DNA of 64,000 nt from contig NZ_LMDP01000003.1 in the NCBI RefSeq assembly GCF_001425835.1, forward strand, positions 752,001 to 816,000, read 5' to 3'. This document shows, one piece after another, positions 18,966 through 29,485 of this stretch (positions within the stretch are counted from its first letter, which is position 1; each line of letters opens with the position of its first letter). Below the pieces are notes generated by a model. It did no database searches and was not told where the DNA came from. It worked only from the letters and a program-made list of their open reading frames with translations. Origin of the DNA: Afipia sp. Root123D2. Its GTDB lineage: Bacteria; Pseudomonadota; Alphaproteobacteria; Rhizobiales; Xanthobacteraceae. The position numbers and the translations under genes were made by a program.

Positions 18966-20267
18966 ATGTCCGACTTTTCTCCCCGTGAAATCGTTTCCGA
19001 ACTCGACCGCTTCATCGTCGGCCAGGCCGACGCCAAGCGCGCGGTTGCCATCGCCTTGCGCAACCGCTGGCGGCGGCTGCAACTCACCGGATCGCTGCGC
19101 GAAGAAGTGCTGCCGAAAAATATCCTGATGATCGGGCCCACCGGCGTCGGCAAGACCGAGATCGCGCGCCGTCTGGCGCGGCTGGCGGCAGCGCCCTTCA
19201 TCAAGGTCGAAGCGACCAAGTTCACCGAAGTCGGCTATGTCGGCCGCGATGTCGAACAGATCATCCGCGATCTGGTCGAGGTGGCGATTTCGCAAACCCG
19301 CGAGCGCAAGCGCAAGGACGTCCGCGCCAAGGCGCAGCTCGCCGCCGAGGAGCGCGTGCTCGACGCGCTGGTCGGTCCCGGCTCGGGGCCCGCGACCCGC
19401 GATTCGTTCCGGCGCAAGCTGCGCGCCGGCGAACTCAACGACAAGGAAATCGAGATCGAGACCCAGGCGTCATCCGGCTCGCCGATGTTCGAGATTCCCG
19501 GCATGCCGGGCGCGCAGATGAGCGCGATCTCGATCGGCGACATCTTCGGCAAGATGGGCGGCCGCACCAAGACCCGCCGTCTCACGGTGGTGGATTCGCA
19601 TGAGATCCTCGTCAACGAGGAATCCGACAAGCTGCTCGACGACGATCAGCTGACGCAGGAAGCGATTCATGTCGTCGAGAACAACGGCATCGTGTTCCTC
19701 GACGAGATCGACAAGATCTGCGTGCGCGACGGCCGCTCGGGCGGCGACGTATCGCGCGAAGGCGTGCAGCGCGATTTGCTGCCGCTGATCGAAGGCACCA
19801 CCGTGTCCACCAAGCACGGCGCGGTGAAGACCGACCACATCCTGTTCATCGCCTCGGGCGCGTTCCACATCGCCAAGCCGTCCGATCTGCTGCCCGAACT
19901 GCAGGGCCGTCTGCCGATCCGCGTCGAACTGCAGGCGCTGTCGCGCGACGACATGCGACGGATTTTGACGGAGCCGGAAGCCTCGCTGATCAAGCAGTAT
20001 GTCGCGCTGATGCAGACCGAAGGCGTGACGCTCGACATCACCGATGATGCCATCGATGCGCTGGCCGATGTCGCGGTGGCGGTCAACGGCACCATCGAGA
20101 ACATCGGTGCGCGGCGATTGCAGACGGTGATGGAGCGGGTGCTCGACGATACCTCGTTCCACGCGCCCGATCTCGGCGGCCAAACCGTCACCATCGATGC
20201 GGCCTATGTGAACAAGCACATCGGCGACCTGGCGAAGAACACGGATCTGAGCCGGTTTATTTTGTAA
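18966..20267 (+). CDS. hslU: ATP-dependent protease ATPase subunit HslU
   Basis: HslU is the AAA+ unfoldase that feeds substrates to HslV. The 433-residue protein shows [33 protein letters not shown], Walker [10 protein letters not shown] (about residue 60), the pore loop [11 protein letters not shown], the intermediate I domain, Walker [11 protein letters not shown], and the conserved C-terminal LSRFIL that docks into HslV. ATG 18966 starts [10 protein letters not shown]. The convergent Smr gene lies 60 bp downstream. Confidence 0.97.
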   Translation: MSDFSPREIVSELDRFIVGQADAKRAVAIALRNRWRRLQLTGSLREEVLPKNILMIGPTGVGKTEIARRLARLAAAPFIKVEATKFTEVGYVGRDVEQIIRDLVEVAISQTRERKRKDVRAKAQLAAEERVLDALVGPGSGPATRDSFRRKLRAGELNDKEIEIETQASSGSPMFEIPGMPGAQMSAISIGDIFGKMGGRTKTRRLTVVDSHEILVNEESDKLLDDDQLTQEAIHVVENNGIVFLDEIDKICVRDGRSGGDVSREGVQRDLLPLIEGTTVSTKHGAVKTDHILFIASGAFHIAKPSDLLPELQGRLPIRVELQALSRDDMRRILTEPEASLIKQYVALMQTEGVTLDITDDAIDALADVAVAVNGTIENIGARRLQTVMERVLDDTSFHAPDLGGQTVTIDAAYVNKHIGDLAKNTDLSRFIL

Positions 20268-20276
20268 GCAAGACAC

Positions 20277-20313
20277 CCATGGAGTCGTCCCGGCGAAAGC
20301 CGGACGATTCCAT
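20277..20313. repeat. Short hairpin between hslU and the Smr gene
   Basis: GGAGTCGTCCCGGC GAAA GCCGGACGATTCC forms an imperfect inverted repeat. It lies between convergent genes and may act as a bidirectional terminator, though no uridine run follows. Confidence 0.45.
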
Positions 20314-20327
20314 AGCAACCATACGCA

Positions 20328-20930
20328 TCATCTTGCGCGCCTGACCCGGACATACAGCGCGCCCTCGCCGCCGTGGCCGATGTGGGCTTGCTCGAAGCCG
20401 ATCACCAGACTGCGGAATTCCGCCAGCCCGAGCCAGTGGGGCACCTGACGCCGCAACACGCCGCGCTCCGGATTGGTCTCCGACACGCGGCCCTTGCCGG
20501 TGATCACCAGCACGAAGGTCAGCCCATCGGCGCTGGCGCGTTCGAGAAAATTCAACAGCGCGCGATGGGCGCGGGTTTGCGTCATGCCGTGAAGATCGAG
20601 CCGCGCCTCGATATCCTTGCGGCCGCGTGCAAGATGCGAGCGCTCGCGCCGGCCGAGCGCCACCAGCGGCGGTGGCGCAGGGGCCGGAGGCGGCGCTGCG
20701 ACCTTCGCCGCTGCCTGTGTCGGCCGCACGGGTTTGGCCTTGGCGGCGACAGCCGGCGGCGCGGCATCCTGATCCGGTTTGGCATCCGGTTGCGCCTTCA
20801 CCACACGCGCGCGTTTGCGCAGCGGCTTGATCTGTCTGGCGACCGTCTCCCACAACGCCAGCTCCTCGCCACTCAAGGCGCGCTTGCGGCGTGTCGCAGG
20901 TTCCGGATCAAGACGAGGCGGGCGTTTCAT
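20328..20930 (-). CDS. Smr/MutS2 C-terminal domain protein
   Basis: The 200-residue protein has a basic N-terminal region, a long Ala/Pro/Lys-rich linker (about residues 45-92), and a C-terminal Smr domain: LDLHGMTQTRAHRALLNFL, the VITGKGR loop and HGGEGALYVRVRR. Smr domains bind or nick branched DNA or cleave RNA; the role of this stand-alone form is unknown. Its ATG is two bases after the mltA stop, so it is the last gene of a Tim44-mltA-Smr group conserved in Rhizobiales. Confidence 0.88.
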   Translation of the reverse strand: MKRPPRLDPEPATRRKRALSGEELALWETVARQIKPLRKRARVVKAQPDAKPDQDAAPPAVAAKAKPVRPTQAAAKVAAPPPAPAPPPLVALGRRERSHLARGRKDIEARLDLHGMTQTRAHRALLNFLERASADGLTFVLVITGKGRVSETNPERGVLRRQVPHWLGLAEFRSLVIGFEQAHIGHGGEGALYVRVRRAR

Positions 20931-20932
20931 GG

Positions 20933-22390
20933 TCAGCGGCGATGGCGGCGGTGATGACGGCGGCGCTGTTTGCGCTCGGCCGACGATTCGGTTTTGACCG
21001 TTGTATCAGCGGTTGCCTTCGCGGGCGTGGCTTTCGGCCGCTCCTGCGGCAGCGGCATGGTCTTTCCGCGCGGCACCGGATCGAGCGCGCGCGGCAGCAG
21101 CATGACGAACTGCGCCGGATTCTTCAGGCGTCCAGCGATCTTCCCGGCCTCGCGGCCGGCGCCGAAATAAAGATCGGCGCGGGCCGGGCCGACGATGGCC
21201 GAGCCGGTGTCCTGCGCGATCATCAAACGCTGGAACGGCGTTTTCGACGCTTCCGATTCAATCGGCAGTTGGCCCGCGATGAAGAACGGCGTGCCGTAAA
21301 CATGCAGCGCCTTGTCGACGGCGATCGAACGGCCAGCGGTGAGTTGCACGCCTTGCGCGCCGACCGCCTCATCCTTCTCCGACAACTTCACTTCGCGGAA
21401 GAACACATAGGACCGGTTCTGGCGGCGCAGTTCTTTCGCCGCGTCGGGATTCTCATCCATGTAAGCGCGGATGCGCTGCATCGACATTTCCTCGCGCGGA
21501 ATGATGTTGCGCTCGATCAGGACGCGGCCCACCGGCGTATAGGGAAAGCCGTTATGGGCGTCGTAGTTGAGACGCACCATCGTTCCATCCTCGAGGCGAA
21601 CGCGCGCCGAGCCCTGGATCTGGATAAACAGCAGATCGGTTTCGCTCTTGAGCCAGACCACCTCCAGCCCGCGCCCGGCGATCGCGCCATCCTCGATCTC
21701 ACCGCGATCGTAATACGGCACGAGCTTGCGGCGGCCGATCTTGCGGAACACCTGACCCTTGTTCGGCAAACCATTCGAGGTCTGCGAAAAGCCCTTGACG
21801 AAAAGATTGGACGGGCGGCGATAGACCGGAACGGTGTAGACATCGGTCCTGGTGCGCGAGCCATCGACGATGGGCTCGAAATATCCGGTGACGAAACCGG
21901 CATCCTCGCCGATCCGCGAAATCCGCAGCGGCACGAATTCGCGCTCGAAGAACGCGCGCGCCGCAGCGCTGTCGGCGACATGAGCAGACTTCGCGGCACG
22001 GCACGGCCCCCGCAGCGAATCGCCGATCGCCTTGCCGTTCGTCCGACCCGGCTTCGCCGCCAGGATCGGCACGCAGCTCACACGGAATGTCTTGAAGGCC
22101 GCAAGCGGATCGTCAGCCGTCCAGCCCGCGACATCGCTCCAGGTCAGCGGCGTGTACTGGCTGCCCGGAATCTCGAGCGGCCAGACAACGGGGCCATGAC
22201 GGTGATGATGATGATGGTGGTGGTGGTGGTGAGATGCGTGGTGTCTGCGATTGGCGCGGGCGTCGGCCGGGCCAACGGCAAGACCAAGGATCGCGCCAAG
22301 GATCGCAAGCGACAACGCCGCGGCCGCAAGGGAGGATGCGCCGCCGCGCCACCCCGCTCCGCGAGCGTCAGTGTCCGCTTTCCGTTCCAA
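20933..22390 (-). CDS. mltA: Membrane-bound lytic murein transglycosylase A (MltA)
   Basis: MltA cleaves peptidoglycan to 1,6-anhydromuropeptides. The 485-residue protein has an N-terminal hydrophobic export segment, a striking ten-histidine run, then the MltA barrel (FVTGYFEPIVDGSRTRTDVYTVPVYRRP) and 3D domain (PFFIAGQL, IAQDTGSAIVGPARADLYFGAG), with the catalytic Asp in AQDTGSAI. The tail is very basic (ERKQRRRHHRRHRR). I chose TTG 22390, preceded by GGAAG, which overlaps the Tim44 gene end by 23 bases; an in-frame start at 22453 is further inside that gene. No clear lipobox is visible. Confidence 0.92.
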   Translation of the reverse strand: MERKADTDARGAGWRGGASSLAAAALSLAILGAILGLAVGPADARANRRHHASHHHHHHHHHHRHGPVVWPLEIPGSQYTPLTWSDVAGWTADDPLAAFKTFRVSCVPILAAKPGRTNGKAIGDSLRGPCRAAKSAHVADSAAARAFFEREFVPLRISRIGEDAGFVTGYFEPIVDGSRTRTDVYTVPVYRRPSNLFVKGFSQTSNGLPNKGQVFRKIGRRKLVPYYDRGEIEDGAIAGRGLEVVWLKSETDLLFIQIQGSARVRLEDGTMVRLNYDAHNGFPYTPVGRVLIERNIIPREEMSMQRIRAYMDENPDAAKELRRQNRSYVFFREVKLSEKDEAVGAQGVQLTAGRSIAVDKALHVYGTPFFIAGQLPIESEASKTPFQRLMIAQDTGSAIVGPARADLYFGAGREAGKIAGRLKNPAQFVMLLPRALDPVPRGKTMPLPQERPKATPAKATADTTVKTESSAERKQRRRHHRRHRR

Positions 22391-23069
22391 CCAGCTTCCA
22401 GTTCGGATCGCGGGAGGACACATCACGCGAGAACGTCCAGACATCGGTGACATCGGTGAGCTTGTCCGGGTTGCCGTCGATGACCGTATCGGTCTTGTCC
22501 CGCGTCGCCGAGATCATCTGCGACACGAAACGCACGGTGACCTGCGCCGCGCGATCGCGCACGCCTGCGGCGACGATCTCGGCCTTGTCGATCGAGGCAA
22601 AGCGCGTCGTGACCTTTTCGCCGCGCTGTTCGCGGCCGCGGATCGCCGCGTCGAAGCCTTCATAGACGTCGGAGGACAGCAGGTCCTTGAGCGACCGGCG
22701 ATCGCCATTGGCGAAGGCCAGCACGATCATTTCATACGCGCTCTTGGCGCCGGTAATGAAGTGCTGTGCGTCGAACGAAGGATCGTTGGCCGCGACTTCA
22801 TCGAGGCCCGTCGCCAGCGCGGAATCCGGCTCGGCAACTCCCTTCCAGCGATCGGGCGCGGGTGTGGCGTCCGCGGTGGGCGCCAGCGGCACCTGATCGA
22901 TGGTCTTGCCCGGCATCGGCACGACATTATCCGGCCCGCCGCGGGCGAGATCGCGGGTCACACGATCAAGCGGCGGCCGCTCGCTGCCGGTGCGCTGGCC
23001 GAGCACATTGCGAAGCCGCAGAAAAATAAACACGGCCAGAGCCAGAAAAATGATGGTGTAAATATCCAC
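22368..23069 (-). CDS. Tim44/TimA-like import-domain protein
   Basis: The 233-residue protein starts at GTG 23069 with a single transmembrane segment (DIYTIIFLALAVFIFLRLRNVLG), then a linker and a Tim44-like domain (FDAQHFITGAKSAYEMIVLAFANGDRRSLKDLLSSDVYEGF, VTRFASIDKAEIV). Homologues of mitochondrial Tim44 are anchored in the inner membrane of alphaproteobacteria; their function is poorly defined. An ATG at 23150 would add 27 unconserved residues. Overlap with mltA suggests coupling. A role in envelope or protein-translocation processes is inferred. Confidence 0.88.
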   Translation of the reverse strand: MDIYTIIFLALAVFIFLRLRNVLGQRTGSERPPLDRVTRDLARGGPDNVVPMPGKTIDQVPLAPTADATPAPDRWKGVAEPDSALATGLDEVAANDPSFDAQHFITGAKSAYEMIVLAFANGDRRSLKDLLSSDVYEGFDAAIRGREQRGEKVTTRFASIDKAEIVAAGVRDRAAQVTVRFVSQMISATRDKTDTVIDGNPDKLTDVTDVWTFSRDVSSRDPNWKLVGTESGH

Positions 23070-23429
23070 GTCGTCTTCGCTTTCTGATCGGTCCGGTCGC
23101 CGCAGCGACAACCGCTCGGGACGGCTGCCTACCCCGGCAACGGATGACATCCTGCATGATTGGCATCTGATGTAGGCATGAAACCCGCCAGCGCCAACAA
23201 CGCCATTTGCCGCGTTACACCTTCATCCTGAGCCGTTCGAGCAATCTGACAGAGTTAAGATCGGCTTATCGTGCCGGTTTACGCCGATTCTAGCCTATCC
23301 AGGCTCCATGGCCAACCTTTTGGCGGCGTTTCGCCGTCCATCGTCCTTGTCGAATACGGCAGGGCTATGATAGCCACTCGCCCCGAGAATGCCCTCGATG
23401 GCCCGAATATATCCGCAGGAGAGACCGAC
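23070..23429. other. Gene-free region between Tim44-like gene and secB
   Basis: These 360 bp separate divergent genes. I see no convincing small open frame, RNA gene or strong inverted repeat, and no fxsA-like gene. Promoters for both flanking genes are expected here, but I could not assign good -35/-10 pairs. GCAGGAGAG is a strong ribosome-binding site for secB. Confidence 0.5.
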
Positions 23430-23906
23430 ATGACCAATGGCAACGGCGCACCGGCCGAGGGCACCGCTCCTCCGCAACTCAACGTTCTCGCGCAGTACAT
23501 CAAGGATCTGTCGTTCGAAAATCCGAACTCGCCCGGCTCGCTGGCCCCGCAGGAAAAGCAGCCGCAGATCAACATCCAGATCAATGTCAGCGCCACCGGC
23601 GTCGGCGAGCACGATTATGAAGTCGCGCTTTCGATCGAGGGCAAGGCCGAAAACGACGGAACCCTGCTGTTCGGGTTCGAGCTGGTTTACGCCGGTGTGT
23701 TCCGGATCCAGAACGTCGCGCAGGAAAACCTGCACCCGCTGGTGATGATCGAGTGTCCGCGACTGCTGTTCCCGTTCGCGCGCGAAATCATTTCGACGTC
23801 GACTCGCAATGGCGGCTTCCCGCCGCTGATGCTCGATCCGGTGGATTTCGTCGGGTTGTATCGCCAGAACATGGCGCGCCAGGCGGAACAGATCAAACCG
23901 AGCTGA
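23430..23906 (+). CDS. secB: Protein-export chaperone SecB
   Basis: SecB keeps preproteins unfolded and delivers them to SecA. The 158-residue acidic protein contains [37 protein letters not shown] and [36 protein letters not shown], all family hallmarks. ATG 23430 follows AGGAGAG. It stands alone on the plus strand between the divergent Tim44-like gene and the convergent dnaQ. Confidence 0.97.
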   Translation: MTNGNGAPAEGTAPPQLNVLAQYIKDLSFENPNSPGSLAPQEKQPQINIQINVSATGVGEHDYEVALSIEGKAENDGTLLFGFELVYAGVFRIQNVAQENLHPLVMIECPRLLFPFAREIISTSTRNGGFPPLMLDPVDFVGLYRQNMARQAEQIKPS

Positions 23907-23949
23907 CGCCGACTTTCTTTCTCAAATCGTTCAGGTTTGCACGGAATTG

Positions 23950-24036
23950 TCATGGCCGGATTTATTCCGGCCATCTCGCTTAGGTGAGCATGGTGCATCA
24001 CTGATCGGGATCACCGGGACAAGCCCGGTGATGACA
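23950..24036. repeat. REP-like double hairpin between secB and dnaQ
   Basis: ATGGCCGGA/TCCGGCCAT (23952-23960 with 23966-23974), then CGCTTAGG, then ATCACCGGG/CCCGGTGAT (24010-24018 with 24024-24032). The arms match those at 3.1 and 13.2 kb. It again occupies a convergent intergenic gap. Confidence 0.75.
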
Positions 24037-24099
24037 ATTGCGAATGTAGATGCCTGAACGGCAATGACGCGTCCCGTCTCCGTGTCGGACAAGCGTGCT

Positions 24100-24795
24100 T
24101 TAATTCTCGAGAAATTCGTTCCAGAGCGGCTTGTCGCCCAGGGTGGCGACGAACGCGCGATGCGCTGCGCGGTCCTCGTCGCTGACGCGGGGGGCGAGCG
24201 GCGTTTCGCGCTGCCTGCGCGCGGTCTCGATCATGCCTGAGCCGGCGGCCTGAATGGTTTCCGACGCCAGGATCAGTTGCGACTGACGCGCGCCGATCAG
24301 GTCGATATAGACTTCGGCCAGCAGTTCGGCGTCGAGCAGCGCGCCGTGCTTGGTACGCTTCGAATTGTCGATGGCGTAGCGCGAGCACAGATCGTCGAGA
24401 CGGTTCGACACGCCGGGATGCTTGCGCCGCGCCAGCATCAGCGTGTCGACGAGACGATCGCGCGGGATCGCGCCCCGCGACACCTTGCCGAGTTCGTGGT
24501 TGATGAAGCCGATGTCGAACGAGGCATTGTGGATGATCAGCGGCGCATCGCCGATGAAGCTCAGGAATTCTTCCGCCACCGTCGCGAACAGCGGCTTGTC
24601 GGCCAGGAACTCGCTCGACAGGCCGTGAACCGCGAACGCTTCCTGCGGCATGTCGCGTTCCGGATTGAGATAGACGTGATAGGTCTGCCCGGTCGGCATA
24701 TGATTGATCATCTCGACGCAGCCGATTTCGACCAGACGATCGCCGCGCAGCGGATCGAGGCCGGTGGTTTCGGTATCGAGAACGATCTCACGCAT
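24100..24795 (-). CDS. dnaQ: DNA polymerase III epsilon subunit
   Basis: DnaQ is the 3'-5' proofreading exonuclease of the replicative polymerase. The 231-residue DEDDh protein has ExoI VLDTETTGLDP (Asp, Glu; about residues 5-15), ExoII HNASFDIGFINHEL and ExoIII KHGALLDAELLAEVY (His, Asp). The C-terminal tail (residues about 175-231) would contain the polymerase-binding region. It lies downstream of coaE in a ppsR-maf-coaE-dnaQ run reading away from the proposed origin. Confidence 0.95.
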   Translation of the reverse strand: MREIVLDTETTGLDPLRGDRLVEIGCVEMINHMPTGQTYHVYLNPERDMPQEAFAVHGLSSEFLADKPLFATVAEEFLSFIGDAPLIIHNASFDIGFINHELGKVSRGAIPRDRLVDTLMLARRKHPGVSNRLDDLCSRYAIDNSKRTKHGALLDAELLAEVYIDLIGARQSQLILASETIQAAGSGMIETARRQRETPLAPRVSDEDRAAHRAFVATLGDKPLWNEFLEN

Positions 24796-24826
24796 TGCTT
24801 GTATCGCTGTCCTTCAACGCAGGCGA

Positions 24827-25432
24827 TTACGAATCAACCCGCCGTCTGGGCATTTTAGCGACCTGCGCGAGAATGTCCCCGATCCTGTCGCGCACCGGCT
24901 CCAGCCCGTGGGACGTATCCACCAGAAAGTCGGCCCGCGCGCGCTTGTCGGCGTCCGGCATCTGCCGCGCGAGGATGGCATCGAGCTTGTCCGGCGTCAT
25001 GTCGTCGCGCGCCAGAATCCGCTCGCGCTGGATCTCGGGCGACGTCGTCACCACCACCACCGCGTCGACCCGCTTGTCGCCGCCGGTCTCGAACAGCAGA
25101 GGCACGTCGAGCACCGCGACCGAAGCACCGCTGGCTTCGGCGTCGGCAAGAAACATCTGCTGATGACTGCGCAACATCGGATGCACGATGGTCTCCAGCC
25201 GCTTCATCGCTTCGGGGTTATTGACCACGGCGGCCGACAGTTTCCTGCGGTCGACGCCGGCCGGCGATGTCGTGCCGGGAAACGCAGCCTCGATGGCCGG
25301 AACCGCCTCGCTTTCGTAAACCTTATGCACTGTCGCATCGGCGTCGTAGACCGGAACACCGGCCTCCGCGAACAGTTTCGCGGTGGTGGATTTTCCCATT
25401 CCCATCGAGCCGGTCAGTCCGAGCAGAAACAT
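24827..25432 (-). CDS. coaE: Dephospho-CoA kinase
   Basis: CoaE phosphorylates dephospho-CoA, the last step of CoA synthesis. The 201-residue P-loop kinase starts [21 protein letters not shown] and has [19 protein letters not shown] and [27 protein letters not shown] 25432 matches family starts; a GTG at 25450 that overlaps the maf stop would add six residues and could mark coupling. Confidence 0.95.
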   Translation of the reverse strand: MFLLGLTGSMGMGKSTTAKLFAEAGVPVYDADATVHKVYESEAVPAIEAAFPGTTSPAGVDRRKLSAAVVNNPEAMKRLETIVHPMLRSHQQMFLADAEASGASVAVLDVPLLFETGGDKRVDAVVVVTTSPEIQRERILARDDMTPDKLDAILARQMPDADKRARADFLVDTSHGLEPVRDRIGDILAQVAKMPRRRVDS

Positions 25433-25446
25433 GCGCTGATTGTCTT

Positions 25447-26055
25447 TCACACCGTCAGGAGGTCGTGGCTGCGCAGGAACGTCAGCAAAGGCAGCAGCGG
25501 CAGACCCAGGATCGTAAAATAATCGCCGTCTATGCGCTCGAACAGATGCACGCCCGCGCTTTCGAGCTGATAGGCGCCGACGCTGGCGGTCACGCGGTCA
25601 CCGGTGAGGTCGAGATAAGCGGCGATGGCGTGATCGTCGAGCTTGCGCATCACCATGTGCGCCGCCGCGACGTCCGAGAACAAGACTCGCCCGCCTTTCG
25701 CAACCGTGACAGCGGAACTGAGTGTGTGGGTGTGGCCGGACATCAGACGCAACTGATCGGCGGCCGCGGTGCGATCGGCCGGCTTGGAGAACAGCCGCAT
25801 GCCGAGCGCCAATGTCTGGTCGGCGCCAATCACAAAGCGATCCGGATGAGCCTTCGAGATATGTTTGGCTTTTTCACCGGCCAGCAGCGCGGCAATTGCG
25901 CCGGGATCGGTGAGGCCGGAATTTTCCTGAATGGCGCGCTCGTCAATATTTGCCGGGATCGCCTCGAACGCAAGGCCGGCGTTGCGCAGAAGCGCCTGCC
26001 GCGCAGCGCTTTGCGATGCCAGGATGAGAGGTCTTGAACCACGCCACACAGTCAT
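25447..26055 (-). CDS. maf: Maf-family nucleoside triphosphate pyrophosphatase
   Basis: Maf proteins hydrolyse non-canonical or modified nucleotides such as dTTP/UTP or m7GTP. The 202-residue protein has the N-terminal [14 protein letters not shown] motif, [10 protein letters not shown] with the catalytic Asp, [11 protein letters not shown], and [30 protein letters not shown]. Which substrate subgroup it belongs to cannot be settled by eye. It starts three bases after ppsR ends. Confidence 0.93.
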   Translation of the reverse strand: MTVWRGSRPLILASQSAARQALLRNAGLAFEAIPANIDERAIQENSGLTDPGAIAALLAGEKAKHISKAHPDRFVIGADQTLALGMRLFSKPADRTAAADQLRLMSGHTHTLSSAVTVAKGGRVLFSDVAAAHMVMRKLDDHAIAAYLDLTGDRVTASVGAYQLESAGVHLFERIDGDYFTILGLPLLPLLTFLRSHDLLTV

Positions 26056-26058
26056 CGG

Positions 26059-26895
26059 TTACGGTCTCTGACGTTGCCGGTCGGCATAGAGTTTCATGAT
26101 GGCCGCCGCGGTTTCCTCGATGGAGCGGCGGGTGACGTCGAGCAGCGCCCAATCATATTTCAGACTGAGCCGCCGCGAAAACGCGACCTCCTCCGCCACC
26201 GCCTGGCGATCGATATAGGCATCGTCTCCGGTTCGCGCACCGATCCCCAGCAGCCGGTTCTGACGAACCTGGATCAGCCGTTCCGGCGTGGCATGAAGAC
26301 TGACCACCAGCGGCTTCTTCAGCGTCTCGAGCTGATGCGGAATCGGAATGCCCAGCACCAGCGGCACGTTTGCGGTACGCACGCCGCGATTGGCGAGATA
26401 GATCGAGGTCGGTGTTTTCGAGGTGCGCGACACGCCGACCAGAACCACGTCGGCCTCTTCGAGTCCTTCGACATGCTGGCCGTCGTCATGCATCATCGAA
26501 TAATTAAGCGCGTCGATCCGCTTGAAGTATTCCGCGTTCAGCGTGTGCTGGGCGCCGACGCGGCGCGAGGTCTGCGTTCCAAGATAGGCCTGAAACAACT
26601 GCATCACCGGATCGATGATCGACAGCGACGGAATATTGATCTCCTGACACTTCGCCTGCAGCCGCTCGACCAGATCCTTCTCCAGCAGTGTGAACAGCAC
26701 GATGCCCGGCGCTTCCTCGATTTCGGCGAGCACGCGGTCGAGCTGTTTCTGGCTGCGCACCAGCGGATAAACATGCTCCACCGGTGTCACATTGGCGTAT
26801 TGCGCGGCGACCGCGCGCGCCACCGTGATGATGGTTTCACCGGTCGAATCGGAGATCATGTGAAGATGGAAATAGCTGCCGGTGGTCGTCACCAT
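26059..26895 (-). CDS. ppsR: Bifunctional PEP synthase/PPDK regulatory protein (DUF299)
   Basis: These ADP-dependent kinase/phosphorylases switch phosphoenolpyruvate synthase or pyruvate phosphate dikinase on and off. The 278-residue protein has [14 protein letters not shown] at the N terminus, the P-loop-like [15 protein letters not shown] (about residues 154-168), and [12 protein letters not shown]. Whether the target is PEP synthase or PPDK is not visible here. It is the first gene leftward of the proposed oriC, reading away from it. The gene symbol is used in the broad sense of the family. Confidence 0.9.
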   Translation of the reverse strand: MVTTTGSYFHLHMISDSTGETIITVARAVAAQYANVTPVEHVYPLVRSQKQLDRVLAEIEEAPGIVLFTLLEKDLVERLQAKCQEINIPSLSIIDPVMQLFQAYLGTQTSRRVGAQHTLNAEYFKRIDALNYSMMHDDGQHVEGLEEADVVLVGVSRTSKTPTSIYLANRGVRTANVPLVLGIPIPHQLETLKKPLVVSLHATPERLIQVRQNRLLGIGARTGDDAYIDRQAVAEEVAFSRRLSLKYDWALLDVTRRSIEETAAAIMKLYADRQRQRP

Positions 26896-27434
26896 ATGCG
26901 ATCAATCCAGTTTTCGCCCGGTTCGGCTGCTGTGTATTGCTGTGAATCGCTGTGGGTAGAAACGGCCTATTTCAGCGCTGCGACGGCGCATCTGTATAAC
27001 CCGCCCGATTGTTCACAGCCCTGACTGCGGGATGGCGTTGCGTGCTCGCGATCAGTGTAACGGGGGTATGTGGATTTGTCTTGGGATAAACCGGCGCAAC
27101 AACGCGGCAAGCCATTGAATCGTTCGCCCTTTTCCCGACCTGCAGAGAACCGCCGTGATCGAGGATAAATCGTGCCGCTGTGGATGAGCGACTGACAGAG
27201 GCGGGAGAAACTTGCGCGGGCACTATTCACGGTTACTTAGACTCAAACCTAGAATCTAGAAATGATTTATTAAGAAAAGAATTGATCCCGGATATGCCCA
27301 TCGTGCTGCGGATATGAAATGATCGTGGTGTCGAGTCGTTCCGGTGTCGCGAAGATTTTTCGCTCGCACGAAAGCAATAATCTCCGAACCGAAAATCTTT
27401 TGGACTGCAGTTGTGAACCTCAATCGAGACCGCG
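26896..27434. other. Putative chromosomal replication origin (oriC)
   Basis: This 539-bp gene-free region separates divergent ppsR and hemJ. DnaA-box-like 9-mers (consensus TTATCCACA or its complement) are TGTGGATGA 27179-27187 (one mismatch), and with two mismatches TGTGGGTAG 26951, TTGTTCACA 27009, TGTGGATTT 27069, TTGGGATAA 27081 and CGAGGATAA 27160. An AT-rich patch (about 27259-27283) follows the cluster. The position next to ppsR-maf matches the hemE/ppsR neighbourhood where known alphaproteobacterial origins lie. parABS is 7-11 kb away. The call rests on clustering and synteny; mismatches weaken individual boxes. Confidence 0.6.
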
Positions 27435-27857
27435 ATGTATGAATGGATCAAGGCGCTGCATGTGATCGCCGTCATTTCGTGGATGGCGGGAATGCTCTAT
27501 CTGCCGCGGCTGTTCGTCTATCATTGCGAGGCCGAGCCCGGTTCGAAGCAATCCGAAACCTTCAAGGTGATGGAGCGCAGGCTACTCAAGGCGATCATCA
27601 ACCCGGCGATGATCGTGACCTGGCTCGCCGGTTTGTGGATGGTCTGGGAAGCCGGATGGTACAAATCGGGCTGGTTTCACGCCAAGTTCGTGCTGGTCCT
27701 CCTGATGTCCGCCGTTCACGGCTTTTTCACCAGCCGGGTGCGTGATTTCGCCCTCGACCGGAACACCCGAAGCCAGAAATTCTATCGGATTATCAATGAG
27801 GTACCGACTGTTTTAATGATCGCGATCGTTATCCTGGTGATCGTCAAGCCGTTCTAG
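27435..27857 (+). CDS. hemJ: HemJ-type protoporphyrinogen IX oxidase
   Basis: HemJ oxidises protoporphyrinogen IX to protoporphyrin IX in most bacteria lacking HemG/HemY. The 140-residue membrane protein shows MYEWIKALHVIAVISWMAGMLYLPRLFVYH with the conserved His (about residue 9), a KAIINPAMIVTWLAGLWMV segment, GWFHAKFVLVLLMSAVHGFF and a final hydrophobic helix: four membrane segments in all. It lies between the proposed origin and rho. hemE, a frequent neighbour in related genomes, is not present. Confidence 0.9.
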   Translation: MYEWIKALHVIAVISWMAGMLYLPRLFVYHCEAEPGSKQSETFKVMERRLLKAIINPAMIVTWLAGLWMVWEAGWYKSGWFHAKFVLVLLMSAVHGFFTSRVRDFALDRNTRSQKFYRIINEVPTVLMIAIVILVIVKPF

Positions 27858-27891
27858 GCGCCGGATGGTGCTGAAACCGCTGACGATTTCC

Positions 27892-27920
27892 TTGCGCCGG
27901 TTGCGGCGATTTTCTATATT
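27892..27920 (+). promoter_or_regulatory. Candidate sigma-70 promoter of rho
   Basis: TTGCGC (27892-27897) and TATATT (27915-27920) are separated by exactly 17 bases, downstream of hemJ. Transcription from here would give a leader of about 190 bases before the rho ATG at 28121. A long leader fits the autogenous attenuation known for rho, although no specific Rho-dependent element can be shown by eye. Confidence 0.45.
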
Positions 27921-28120
27921 CAATGCATCTCCCCGAACGCAGGCGGATGTGGCAGTGGTCTGGTCTCGTTAGACCCGCCGTCGCATCAGGTTCGAAGCCG
28001 CCCGGCACCTTCTCTGCTCAAGACCTGCGGACCCACGGTTGAACTACTGCGTCCGCATTTTCAGCAGGCCGAACCGCTCTTGCACCCTCTCCCCTCCTTG
28101 CTTTTCTACAGGACCATCCC

Positions 28121-29386
<1,266 letters not shown>

Positions 29387-29421
29387 GCGGGGTTGCCGCC
29401 GCTCACGATTCTGCTGCATCA

Positions 29422-29446
29422 TGCCCGGCCTTGTGCCGGGCATTTT
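29422..29446 (+). terminator. Intrinsic terminator downstream of rho
   Basis: TGCCCGGC (29422-29429), loop CTTGT, GCCGGGCA (29435-29442), then TTTT. The stem resembles the ATGCCCGGG REP arm, so a REP hairpin may have been recruited as a terminator. Confidence 0.6.
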
Positions 29447-29485
29447 CGTATGTGGCCGAAGCCGGGTTGAAATTGCAGGAGTGGA

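Noticed and set aside
26967-27230. Short frames inside the putative origin (about 87 and 83 residues, minus strand)
   Set aside because: No similarity, no ribosome-binding site, and they overlap the DnaA-box cluster.
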